Of a stretch of 5,946 nt of DNA, positions 1 through 5,946 are shown in pieces (position 1 is the stretch's first letter; every line of letters starts with the position of its first letter). Origin of the DNA: Promethearchaeota archaeon. Its GTDB lineage: Archaea > Asgardarchaeota > Lokiarchaeia > Sigynarchaeales > MK-D1. Below the pieces are notes generated by a model. The model saw nothing but the letters and a program-made list of their open reading frames with translations. It did not search any database and had not been told where the DNA came from. The position numbers and the translations under genes were made by a program. The stretch spans positions 1 through 5,946 of the forward strand of contig JAEOUK010000181.1 of NCBI GenBank assembly GCA_016839385.1. Direction: 5' to 3'.

Positions 1-62
1 AGAACGCTATTTGGAGTAAAGAATGGAGAGAGATTTTTCATTCCTTCATCATGATTCCTTAG
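1..62 (+). other. Left edge; possible 3' tail of an upstream gene
   Basis: Two plus-strand frames are open from the window edge. One runs 17 codons to TGA at 52-54 and the other 19 codons to TAG at 60-62. Either could be the C-terminus of an upstream gene. On the minus strand an ATG at 41-39 opens a frame that runs off the left edge, so a divergent gene start is also possible. The pieces are too short to judge and no family is recognisable. Confidence 0.2.
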
Positions 63-107
63 AGAATATTTGGATTTAAAATATACGTTAATCATGGACT
101 AACTGCA

Positions 108-117
108 ATTATATAAG
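108..117 (+). promoter_or_regulatory. Candidate archaeal TATA box for the topoisomerase gene
   Basis: The string TTATATAAG at 109-117 fits the archaeal box A consensus. Transcription starting about 25 bases downstream would begin near 137-140 and give a leader of about 35 bases, enough to hold the GGTGG element at 158-162. A second A/T box (TTTAAAATATA, 75-85) lies further upstream and is an alternative. Such strings are common in AT-rich DNA, so this is inference from sequence and spacing only. Confidence 0.4.
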
Positions 118-128
118 ACAAGCTAGAT

Positions 129-143
129 GATATTTTCAATATC
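129..143. repeat. Short perfect inverted repeat near the predicted transcription start
   Basis: GATATT (129-134) and AATATC (138-143) are perfect 6-base inverted arms around a 3-base centre TTC. The repeat sits where transcription from the TATA-like box at 109-117 would be expected to begin, a position used by archaeal repressors. It may be an operator half-site pair or a chance event in AT-rich DNA. Confidence 0.3.
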
Positions 144-157
144 GGGTTGTTTAATGC

Positions 158-162
158 GGTGG
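158..162 (+). promoter_or_regulatory. Candidate ribosome-binding site for the topoisomerase
   Basis: GGTGG ends 10 bases before the ATG at 173 and matches part of the Shine-Dalgarno consensus GGAGGTGAT. Its spacing suits the ATG at 173 better than the in-frame ATG at 182. An in-frame TAA at 152-154, with no start codon between it and 173, rules out a longer product. Confidence 0.45.
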
Positions 163-172
163 ATTTTTTATT

Positions 173-2413
173 ATGCCTACAATGAAGATCAGTGAAAAAT
201 ATAAGGCAGCACAAGCAATTGCAGAAGCCTTGGGTTCTTATAGTATGATAAAACAACCAGGTTTTTCAATTTTTCACGTAAAATCTCGTGATATTTATGT
301 AATCCCATTAAGAGGACATATTTTACAACATGATACTCATCCAAAGTATAAAAGTTGGAATGCTCAAGATCCGCGCAATATCATTACAGATAAAACTTCT
401 ATACAGAAAAAACCAAATTCTTACGCAAAACCATATATTCAAGCATTAAAGGCGTACAGCAAAAAATGTAATCATTGCATTATTGCGACAGATGCAGATA
501 TTGAAGGGTGCAATATAGGATTAATTGATGCATTATCAAATATTTTACCAGTAAATAGGAGTATCCAGGTATCTCAACTTTGGTTAAATACTCTTCAAAA
601 GCAAGACATTTTGCATGCTTATGCAAATCTTATTCCACCGAAGTATGATTGGGCTAATTCGGCAGAAGCACGTGCAAAAATCGATGCAACAATAGGATTT
701 AGTGCGACTAGAGAAGTCTCTTTGACTCTTAAACCAGTTCTCCACAATTTAAATGCGAAATTTGCATCTATTGGTCGTGTACAAAGTTCCTTATTGTACT
801 TGCTATATCTAAGAGAAAAAGAGATTAGAGAATTTAAACCCGATAAATACTGGATAATTCAAGCAAATTTATTACCAAAAACAACATCCCAACCAATTAT
901 ATTAAAAGTCCAACATAGTAAAAATCCATTCAAGGATGAAAATTATGCAAAAAGCATTTATACCAAAATCCAAAATGCCAAAAGTGGAAATATAACAAAA
1001 ATTACTAATACTCCTAGGAAAGTCACACCACCATTTCCTCTAAATACCTCTAAAGCATTAATGTTGTTAACAAAACAATTAGGAATCTCAGCGAACACTG
1101 CTTTAAAAACATTGGAAGAATTATATCTCAATAAATTGATTAGTTATCCTAGAACGGACAGTAACAAATATACTAGTTCCTTCGATCACATCCAATACCT
1201 TAGAAATATGGTGACGAACACTGTTTATGGTGGATGGGTTCAAAACCTGTTTCAAAATAATCGAGTTCATCCACGAAACGGACCTATAGATGCAGGTGAT
1301 CATCCTCCTATTACTCCTATTGAATCAGTGGACCCAAATTCTTCAAAATTTAAGACTTCATTGCAAGAAAAAGTATATAATATTATTGCACGACACTATC
1401 TAGCTTTATTTGGTGAGGATGCGGAAGAAGTGCAGACAAAAATCGATGTGGATATATCTTCAGAACTGTTTTATGGTAGGTTTTTAGTATTAATAAAACC
1501 AGGATTCTTTGAAATTGCTCCATTTTTAAAACCTAATTATGATATTGATGTAAAATTAAATCAAGGAGTTATTCCTGTCAAGGAAATTTTACTTGAAGAA
1601 AAGCAGACTCAACCGCCACCACGATACACTGATACTTCTATACTTAAATTAATGGAAAGAAATAATTTAGGGACAAAATCCACCCGACCAACTCATATCG
1701 AAACATTAGAAAAAAGAAAATATATTCAACGGATGCAAAAAACGTATTTCATAATGGAATTGGGCTATATTCTTATGGATTCACTAAAAACGATCTGGAT
1801 GTCTTTTTTAGAACCTAAATTTACTGAATGGGTTGAAACACATCTAGAAGCGGTGAAAAACGGCAAAATCTCCATGCAAAAAGCTATAGATACGGTTCTT
1901 GATGAGTTCTTGAAATTATTTGATAAATTTCGTTCTCAAAAAACACAATTTTTTACTCAAATGAAATCATTAGAGCAATCTGGGAATATTGTTAAAGGAA
2001 AAAAAGCATTCGCACAAAATTCTATAACATCAATAAAGGGATCTTATTCATCTAACTCTATAAACCGCACATCTTTATCTACGTCGTTTTGTCCTGTTTG
2101 TAAAAAAGTAAAGATGCAATTAATCATTACAATGGATAGAAAAAAATTTTTAAAATGTTCTGATCCAACTTGTAAAAATTGGATCCCCCTTCCTAAAAAT
2201 GGAAGCCCTAGATTATTAAAAGGAACTTGCTCAATTTGTGGATTTAACATTATCAAAATAAGTGGAAAGAAGAATAACAAAAAACTTCAATATTATATGT
2301 GTCCCATCTGCTGGCACAAAGGTTTCGGAGATAAAACGTTAGATACGGGATATGGATTTTGCTCATCTTGTAAAGAATATCATGTTATAAAGGGATTTTG
2401 TAAAAAAAAATGA
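173..2413 (+). CDS. topA: Type IA DNA topoisomerase, archaeal style, with C-terminal zinc ribbons
   Basis: The 746-residue enzyme cuts one DNA strand through a 5'-phosphotyrosine link, passes the other strand and reseals, relaxing negative supercoils or resolving linked strands. The N-terminal TOPRIM domain (about 1-150) has the conserved Glu (E8, in ISEK) and the Mg-binding DxDxE triad D107, D109, E111. The family motif GRVQ is at 201-204. The catalytic tyrosine is Y325 in SYPRTDS, with R327 beside it. HPPITP (377-382) and GTKSTRPTHIE (500-510) are further core motifs. The C-terminal tail holds two four-Cys zinc ribbons (C640/C643/C662/C667 and C686/C689/C710/C713) and a partial third (C730/C733/C743, with H737 nearby). 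Length and order are complete. There is no helicase domain, so it is not reverse gyrase. The start at 173 is chosen because starting at 182 would remove the first beta strand before E8. The gene converges on the ATPase gene. The topA symbol is by family; a TopB/topo III label is possible. Confidence 0.95.
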   Translation: MPTMKISEKYKAAQAIAEALGSYSMIKQPGFSIFHVKSRDIYVIPLRGHILQHDTHPKYKSWNAQDPRNIITDKTSIQKKPNSYAKPYIQALKAYSKKCNHCIIATDADIEGCNIGLIDALSNILPVNRSIQVSQLWLNTLQKQDILHAYANLIPPKYDWANSAEARAKIDATIGFSATREVSLTLKPVLHNLNAKFASIGRVQSSLLYLLYLREKEIREFKPDKYWIIQANLLPKTTSQPIILKVQHSKNPFKDENYAKSIYTKIQNAKSGNITKITNTPRKVTPPFPLNTSKALMLLTKQLGISANTALKTLEELYLNKLISYPRTDSNKYTSSFDHIQYLRNMVTNTVYGGWVQNLFQNNRVHPRNGPIDAGDHPPITPIESVDPNSSKFKTSLQEKVYNIIARHYLALFGEDAEEVQTKIDVDISSELFYGRFLVLIKPGFFEIAPFLKPNYDIDVKLNQGVIPVKEILLEEKQTQPPPRYTDTSILKLMERNNLGTKSTRPTHIETLEKRKYIQRMQKTYFIMELGYILMDSLKTIWMSFLEPKFTEWVETHLEAVKNGKISMQKAIDTVLDEFLKLFDKFRSQKTQFFTQMKSLEQSGNIVKGKKAFAQNSITSIKGSYSSNSINRTSLSTSFCPVCKKVKMQLIITMDRKKFLKCSDPTCKNWIPLPKNGSPRLLKGTCSICGFNIIKISGKKNNKKLQYYMCPICWHKGFGDKTLDTGYGFCSSCKEYHVIKGFCKKK
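2402..2410 (-). terminator. T9 tract, probable terminator of the minus-strand cluster
   Basis: On the minus strand, nine consecutive T residues begin 10 bases after the ATPase stop codon (TAA at 2423-2421). Archaeal RNA polymerase terminates at such T runs without a hairpin. The same nine bases, read on the plus strand, are the last three lysine codons (AAA AAA AAA) of the topoisomerase, so the terminator lies inside the opposing gene. Confidence 0.55.
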
Positions 2414-2419
2414 CAGATA

Positions 2420-2428
2420 TTTATTTTT
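2420..2428 (+). terminator. T-rich tract, probable terminator of the topoisomerase gene
   Basis: TTTATTTTT starts 6 bases after the topoisomerase stop codon (TGA, 2411-2413) and overlaps the stop codon of the converging ATPase gene. It fits an archaeal poly-T terminator, though the run is interrupted by one A. With the T9 tract on the other strand it would form a compact two-way terminator. Confidence 0.45.
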
Positions 2429-3710
2429 GAAGAAATCTCCTGTACTCTGATTCAATTTCATCAATTTTGATTTCTTCAAAAATAATCGCATCAAAAATTC
2501 TCTTGAAATTCCGCAAAATTTTACGGGGATTTTTATCTGAAATTTCAAAAATATCCTTAATTATATTCTCACTAAGGGGAAAATACAAATTTTCTCCGTA
2601 TACTTGTAAATATTCATCTAAATCTCTCTCTGGTTTAAAGGATCTATCGGCAGTAGGATGATCTACATCATATTTCAGACAGAAATTCTTCATTCTTGAA
2701 AAATAGAGATGATTTGTATCATTAATTGTAATTGTGGATAAAAAGATTGGATCTGCAATATAAATAGTCGGATCAACTTGTTTTTTCTTTAACCATTCGA
2801 TACATCGTTCAGATTCATCTTGTCCGAGCGTAACAACGAATTTTAACTTTTTAATATCTCGCATCAATTGCAATAATTCTTCTATTAGGGCGAATTCTTC
2901 TACGTTCTCTGTTTCCCCCAAATCTCCTGCCCAATTTACATCATCGTCAGGATCGAAATATTCTTCTAATGAATCAAACTCGGTTGCTGCTTTATCCAGA
3001 TCATCAAAAAGAAACACAGTATCTTGTTCTGTATGCTCTACAATTAACTTCATCATAGTCTTTGCCATAATTTCTTTCGAGAGATCTTCATAAGCACCTA
3101 ATAAATCTAATTCTTCAATATCCATTAATTGACCAAGTAACCACCGTTCTGCAACTTGAGATTTATCGTTATTCATCATATGTTGAATTGTGACATTGAC
3201 ACATTGTTCTAATGAAGCTCGATCATAATCATCTTCTAACTGATTTATCGCAGATTGTGAGATCTGGTCTGAATTTTGAGTTCGAAATAAGCCATATAAT
3301 TTTTCTGCAGCTCCGAATTTCTCTCCAAAATTCTGAGTAAAATCACGTAAATTATTTTGTCCATATTGTTTGATAAAATTCGAGTATAAATAATAGAGAA
3401 ATTTCTCTTTGGAACGTGGAAACGACAAAAACGCTGAATTTGCATCAATGTCAAAACTATTGTATATACCCCATAAAAAGTGAGTTTTTCCTGCACCAAC
3501 CGAACCAACTACAGGGATCAAAACCGATTGATCCCTTTGAATTTCTTCCGCTATTTTGCGTAGTATATTTTCTCGTGAAGGGAATACGGGATCTTGCTCG
3601 GGTAATTCCCCTTTGGCTACAAATCTATCAAATGGTGGTAATAAACGGGAGAGTTTTCGAATGAATTTTTGCTTTTGAGAGTGTTCATATGCTACTTTCG
3701 CAAATGTCAC
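2421..3710 (-). CDS. AAA+/STAND-like P-loop ATPase, ORC/Cdc6-like lid, function unknown
   Basis: This 429-residue protein has a clear ATPase core. Walker A is GSVGAGKTH (69-77, with K75 and T76) and follows a beta strand at about 62-68. Walker B is VFLFDDLDK (232-240, with D236 and D237). A sensor-1-like strand FVVTLGQ spans 291-297, with T294 as a candidate sensor residue. A DKNPRKILRNFKR segment (392-404) resembles the sensor-2/lid helix of ORC/Cdc6, TniB and related AAA+ proteins, with R396 as candidate arginine. A long helical insert (about 100-225) separates Walker A and B. A very acidic stretch (about 245-272, including DPDDD) follows Walker B. No signal peptide, membrane segment or DNA-binding winged helix is evident. 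The start is GTG at 3710, overlapping the upstream stop by four bases (GTGA), which implies translational coupling to the 215-residue protein. The subfamily is unassigned: initiator-like, loader or STAND-type roles are all possible. It is not an obvious HerA because the expected barrel and Walker A style are absent. Confidence 0.85.
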   Translation of the reverse strand: MTFAKVAYEHSQKQKFIRKLSRLLPPFDRFVAKGELPEQDPVFPSRENILRKIAEEIQRDQSVLIPVVGSVGAGKTHFLWGIYNSFDIDANSAFLSFPRSKEKFLYYLYSNFIKQYGQNNLRDFTQNFGEKFGAAEKLYGLFRTQNSDQISQSAINQLEDDYDRASLEQCVNVTIQHMMNNDKSQVAERWLLGQLMDIEELDLLGAYEDLSKEIMAKTMMKLIVEHTEQDTVFLFDDLDKAATEFDSLEEYFDPDDDVNWAGDLGETENVEEFALIEELLQLMRDIKKLKFVVTLGQDESERCIEWLKKKQVDPTIYIADPIFLSTITINDTNHLYFSRMKNFCLKYDVDHPTADRSFKPERDLDEYLQVYGENLYFPLSENIIKDIFEISDKNPRKILRNFKRIFDAIIFEEIKIDEIESEYRRFLQK

Positions 3711-4354
3711 TTCAACAATTCAGCTCCCAAAATTATAATCCATTTAATAAAATGAATATTCATCCGAAATATTGGTTCATAGGTGAACGAAACCAACTCT
3801 TCGGGATGGGGGGACTCAGTTCTCTTAATAAGAAAAGCATTATAAAATACAGGGTATCCTTTATCATCAATTACTGCTATATCCCCTACCAAAATTCCGT
3901 CTTGGTGAAGTAGAGCTACCGGATGACTTAAGATCTCACCTATGACAAAATCTAGATGATTAACGGGGTGTCTATGTGAGTAATTATATAAACAACTTGT
4001 ATGCAAAAAAGCCGTGATATTTGGAAAACTTGTATTAAAACGAGCTTTATCGAAGGAATTTACAATCTCTTTATCCAACTTTACGGAATATAATATGGTA
4101 GATTTATGGATTTCAAATTCTCCTTTTTCAGCAACCGCGAGATCGTTATCGACACCAACCCGTAATCCATCGATTCTTGATACCTCTTCCGTTATTTCTA
4201 TCGTATCAGAGAAAATGATGGAATTATTGCCATCTTTTAATTTTGTTATGATTGAACCTTTATGGAAACCTTCTTTGAGGATTCCTTTCTCTGAATCTAA
4301 CAATAGGTTTTCTAGGTTTGATGGCAAAGGTTCTCGGGTTCCTTCGATCACCAT
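3707..4354 (-). CDS. Conserved-looking hypothetical protein coupled to the ATPase
   Basis: I do not recognise this 215-residue protein. It looks soluble and mixed alpha/beta. The N-terminal third has short strands ending in an IDGLRVGVDND stretch (61-71). A region with several histidines lies at 118-133 (HTSCLYNYSHRHPVNH, with H118, H127, H129 and H133). A strand-rich segment DGILVGDIAVIDDKGYPVF (152-170) follows. The short C-terminal hydrophobic stretch (202-214) is too short and interrupted to be a clear membrane helix. The ATG at 4354 is the first possible start, because an in-frame TAA lies at 4360-4358. There is no Shine-Dalgarno before it, as expected for a leaderless archaeal message. 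The stop (TGA, 3709-3707) overlaps the GTG start of the ATPase, so the two are probably made together and may form a complex. That this is a real gene rests on the tight coupling, the length and the protein-like composition. The opposite-strand open frame across 4014-4361 lacks such support. Confidence 0.75.
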   Translation of the reverse strand: MVIEGTREPLPSNLENLLLDSEKGILKEGFHKGSIITKLKDGNNSIIFSDTIEITEEVSRIDGLRVGVDNDLAVAEKGEFEIHKSTILYSVKLDKEIVNSFDKARFNTSFPNITAFLHTSCLYNYSHRHPVNHLDFVIGEILSHPVALLHQDGILVGDIAVIDDKGYPVFYNAFLIKRTESPHPEELVSFTYEPIFRMNIHFIKWIIILGAELLK

Positions 4355-4366
4355 GCTTTAAATATA

Positions 4367-4390
4367 CTTATATAAATCCGAACTTTTATC
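4367..4390 (-). promoter_or_regulatory. Candidate promoter for the 215-residue protein/ATPase pair
   Basis: On the minus strand two TATA-like strings precede the ATG at 4354: GATAAAAG (4390-4383) and TTTATATAAG (4376-4367). The first would place transcription start near 4360, about 6 bases before the ATG, which suits leaderless translation. The second matches the consensus better, but its expected start would fall inside the coding region. If either is real, the pair can be transcribed independently of the helicase upstream. Confidence 0.35.
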
Positions 4391-4402
4391 TTTTCGCTAT
4401 AA

Positions 4403-4418
4403 TATGACGGTATTACGG
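4403..4418 (-). repeat. Tandem near-identical octamers upstream of the pair's promoter
   Basis: On the minus strand CCGTAATA (4418-4411) is followed directly by CCGTCATA (4410-4403), differing at one base. They lie just upstream of the TATA-like strings and could be an activator or regulator site. Two short copies can also arise by chance. Confidence 0.25.
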
Positions 4419-4449
4419 CAAAAGAAGAGGAATTCACCAAGAAGAAATC

Positions 4450-5946
4450 TTATTTTTCCTTACTATTAACCATATTTTCTTCTAAAATAATGTAGCCTTG
4501 TTGATTCTGAATGTATTTTACGAGATCAATAAAGAATTGGTGGGCTTTCTGATTGCTTTTTAAATCAGATGGCTTTACATTACTATCATTTGATAGTTCT
4601 TGATCAATTTTTGGATCTTGATCCATGAAGTCCAAAATAGTTCGAGATTTTTTTGGTAGGGAAGGGAAAAACATATCAGAATTTCCTATAAATACAATTT
4701 TGGTCTTTGCACGGGAAATTGAAACATTAACTCTGCGAAGTTCTGAATAAAGGGATCCCAATTCTTTACTAGGATTAGAATCTGTTAAGCTTATGAAGAT
4801 AATTTCTGATTCCTTGCCTTGAAATTTATCTACAGTATCAATGACTATGTTCTTAGATATAATCTGTTGTAAATCTTTTTGGTTAGAAAATGCGTCATAC
4901 AATGTACTTCGGATGCGTCTAACTTGAGCTCTGTATGGTGTAATGATACCTATATTCGATAGAAATGACTTGAATTCGGATTCCTTCCATATCGTATGAG
5001 ATTCCAAATATAAAGAAACTAAATGTTGAACATAACGAGAAAGTATTTCTGCTTCTTTTTCATTGAATTTTGATGTCATTTCATCGAAATTTTTATCCAA
5101 TTTTGAATCTGGTGCTTCAATTATTTTTGTATCAAGAAACACCATTGGTTTTTCGCTATTTAAAGCAAAATGTGTCAATTCTGTTGGAGTTTTAATTATT
5201 GAAGGAGGTTTCTTGATTTTAATTAAATGGTTAGAATAAAATTCAGAAAGCGTCCGATCTCCGATATTCTTTCCTTCAAGGATTCCTGGAGTAAGTTTAC
5301 TTTCGTAGAATCTATCCGAAATAAAATTACTTATTGATTTATGCATTCTATACTGCTCAGTTAGGAGAACAAAATTCGAACTATTATTCAAATTCCTTTT
5401 TAACCTCTGAAATAAGGAAATACTCAAGGTATCCGATATTTCAATTCCGAGTTTTTTTAGTTCCCTTAGAAATATTTCTTTTCTACTTTTTGTAGTGTCC
5501 TTTTCATTTTGGTACTGTAAAATTGTTCCATGAAAAGAATGAAGGTAATTTTTATCCATGAAATATTCCGTATCTAAGAGGGGATTTTGTTCCTTTACAG
5601 ATATAGGTGGTAGCTGAGCATCATCACCGACTAAAATCACTCGTTTGCCTTTCATCAATGGGATAATTGCAGCGGGTTCGACTACTTGTCCTGCTTCATC
5701 GATAATCACATAATCAAATTCTACATTTTGTAACAATACCGAGTTTGCTCCCAAACATGTACTAGCAATTACTGTCGCATTATTAATTAGTTTACGTGCA
5801 ATATGGGAAGAGTGCGTCTTGAATTTCGTCCCACTAGCAAGTTTAAGTGTTTTTTTCGATTGTTCTTCTAAAGATTGAAATTTGACATCCGGAGAAATAG
5901 AGATCTCTGAACCTATTCTAAGCACATCAATAAAAGGATATTTCCG
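4450..5946 (-). CDS. Dna2/UPF1-like superfamily 1 helicase, 3' portion (5' end outside window)
   Basis: The frame is open to the right edge, giving 498 visible residues (numbered from the edge). The GTG at 5925 is internal, not the start, because homology-like sequence (PFIDVLRIG) runs through it. Visible SF1B motifs in order are: IASTCLGAN (60-68), a Dna2-like Ic region; motif II VIIDEAGQ (80-87); motif III VGDDAQLPP (106-114); motif IV LTEQYRM (195-201); GIITPYRAQVR (333-343); motif V DTVDKFQGKESE (370-381); and motif VI RRVNVSISRAK (404-414). The Walker A motif should lie upstream, outside the window. The STCLG, VDKFQGKE and RRVNVSISRAK forms are closest to Dna2, a 5'-3' helicase that works with a RecB/Cas4-type nuclease in flap removal and end resection. 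Whether that nuclease domain is fused here cannot be seen. An insert of about 75 residues lies between motifs III and IV, as in Dna2. A tail of about 80 residues, acidic in its middle, follows motif VI. The UPF1/SMUBP2 group is the main alternative. Confidence 0.94.
   Translation of the reverse strand, partial: RKYPFIDVLRIGSEISISPDVKFQSLEEQSKKTLKLASGTKFKTHSSHIARKLINNATVIASTCLGANSVLLQNVEFDYVIIDEAGQVVEPAAIIPLMKGKRVILVGDDAQLPPISVKEQNPLLDTEYFMDKNYLHSFHGTILQYQNEKDTTKSRKEIFLRELKKLGIEISDTLSISLFQRLKRNLNNSSNFVLLTEQYRMHKSISNFISDRFYESKLTPGILEGKNIGDRTLSEFYSNHLIKIKKPPSIIKTPTELTHFALNSEKPMVFLDTKIIEAPDSKLDKNFDEMTSKFNEKEAEILSRYVQHLVSLYLESHTIWKESEFKSFLSNIGIITPYRAQVRRIRSTLYDAFSNQKDLQQIISKNIVIDTVDKFQGKESEIIFISLTDSNPSKELGSLYSELRRVNVSISRAKTKIVFIGNSDMFFPSLPKKSRTILDFMDQDPKIDQELSNDSNVKPSDLKSNQKAHQFFIDLVKYIQNQQGYIILEENMVNSKEK

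Noticed and set aside
173..2413. Reverse gyrase
   Set aside because: The gene has only the topoisomerase core and zinc ribbons. There is no N-terminal SF2 helicase domain, and an in-frame stop lies just upstream of the start.
3689..3913. Plus-strand open frame spanning the ATPase/215-residue junction
   Set aside because: It is antisense to two better supported genes, and its low-complexity translation has no family features.
3707..4354. Possible NurA-like nuclease, giving a HerA-NurA resection pair with the ATPase
   Set aside because: The IDGLRVGVD and DKGYPVFYNAF stretches faintly recall NurA segments. However, the protein is much shorter than NurA, I cannot place a full set of catalytic acidic residues, and the neighbouring ATPase does not look like HerA. 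A profile search giving a significant NurA hit would reopen this.
4014..4361. Plus-strand open frame of 115 codons opposite the 215-residue gene
   Set aside because: It lies wholly antisense to a longer frame that is coupled to the ATPase gene. It has no recognisable motif and no ribosome-binding site.
2421..5946. Anti-phage defence island
   Set aside because: Helicase plus ATPase plus unknown gene fits some defence systems. No nuclease, toxin, methylase or mobile-element signature is visible, and the Dna2-like helicase and topoisomerase are also typical housekeeping genes.
1..5946. CRISPR array, tRNA, rRNA, insertion sequence or attachment site
   Set aside because: No regularly spaced repeats, cloverleaf-like sequences, rRNA-like stretches or terminal inverted repeats with a transposase were seen. 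The window is nearly all coding.

Overview
The window is an AT-rich stretch (about one third G+C by eye) carrying four protein-coding genes. All appear to act on DNA or in ATP-driven nucleic-acid work, apart from one unrecognised protein. Several signs point to an archaeon: a type IA topoisomerase of archaeal style with C-terminal zinc ribbons, a Dna2-like SF1 helicase, TATA-like A/T boxes upstream of genes, a start codon with no Shine-Dalgarno, and short T-tracts after stop codons. An Asgard or TACK lineage is plausible, but the sequence alone does not settle it.

Layout. Positions 1-172 are a leader region with a TATA-like box, a small inverted repeat and a GGTGG ribosome-binding candidate. 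The plus-strand topoisomerase gene occupies 173-2413. It converges tail to tail, with only 7 bases between stop codons, on a minus-strand cluster read from right to left. That cluster holds the 3' portion of a Dna2/UPF1-like helicase (4450-5946, 5' end outside the window), an unrecognised 215-residue protein (3707-4354) and a 429-residue AAA+/STAND-like P-loop ATPase (2421-3710). The last two overlap by four bases (GTGA) and are almost certainly co-transcribed and translationally coupled. The helicase is separated from them by 97 bases containing TATA-like sequences, so the pair may have its own promoter.

How they may work together. The topoisomerase relaxes or decatenates DNA through a single-strand break. 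The helicase resembles Dna2, an end-resection and flap-processing enzyme. The ATPase has a lid resembling that of ORC/Cdc6-type AAA+ proteins. This suggests a DNA replication/repair or genome-maintenance neighbourhood. No nuclease, toxin, CRISPR array, transposase, tRNA or rRNA is visible in the window. The most open question is the coupled ATPase plus 215-residue pair, whose function I cannot name.
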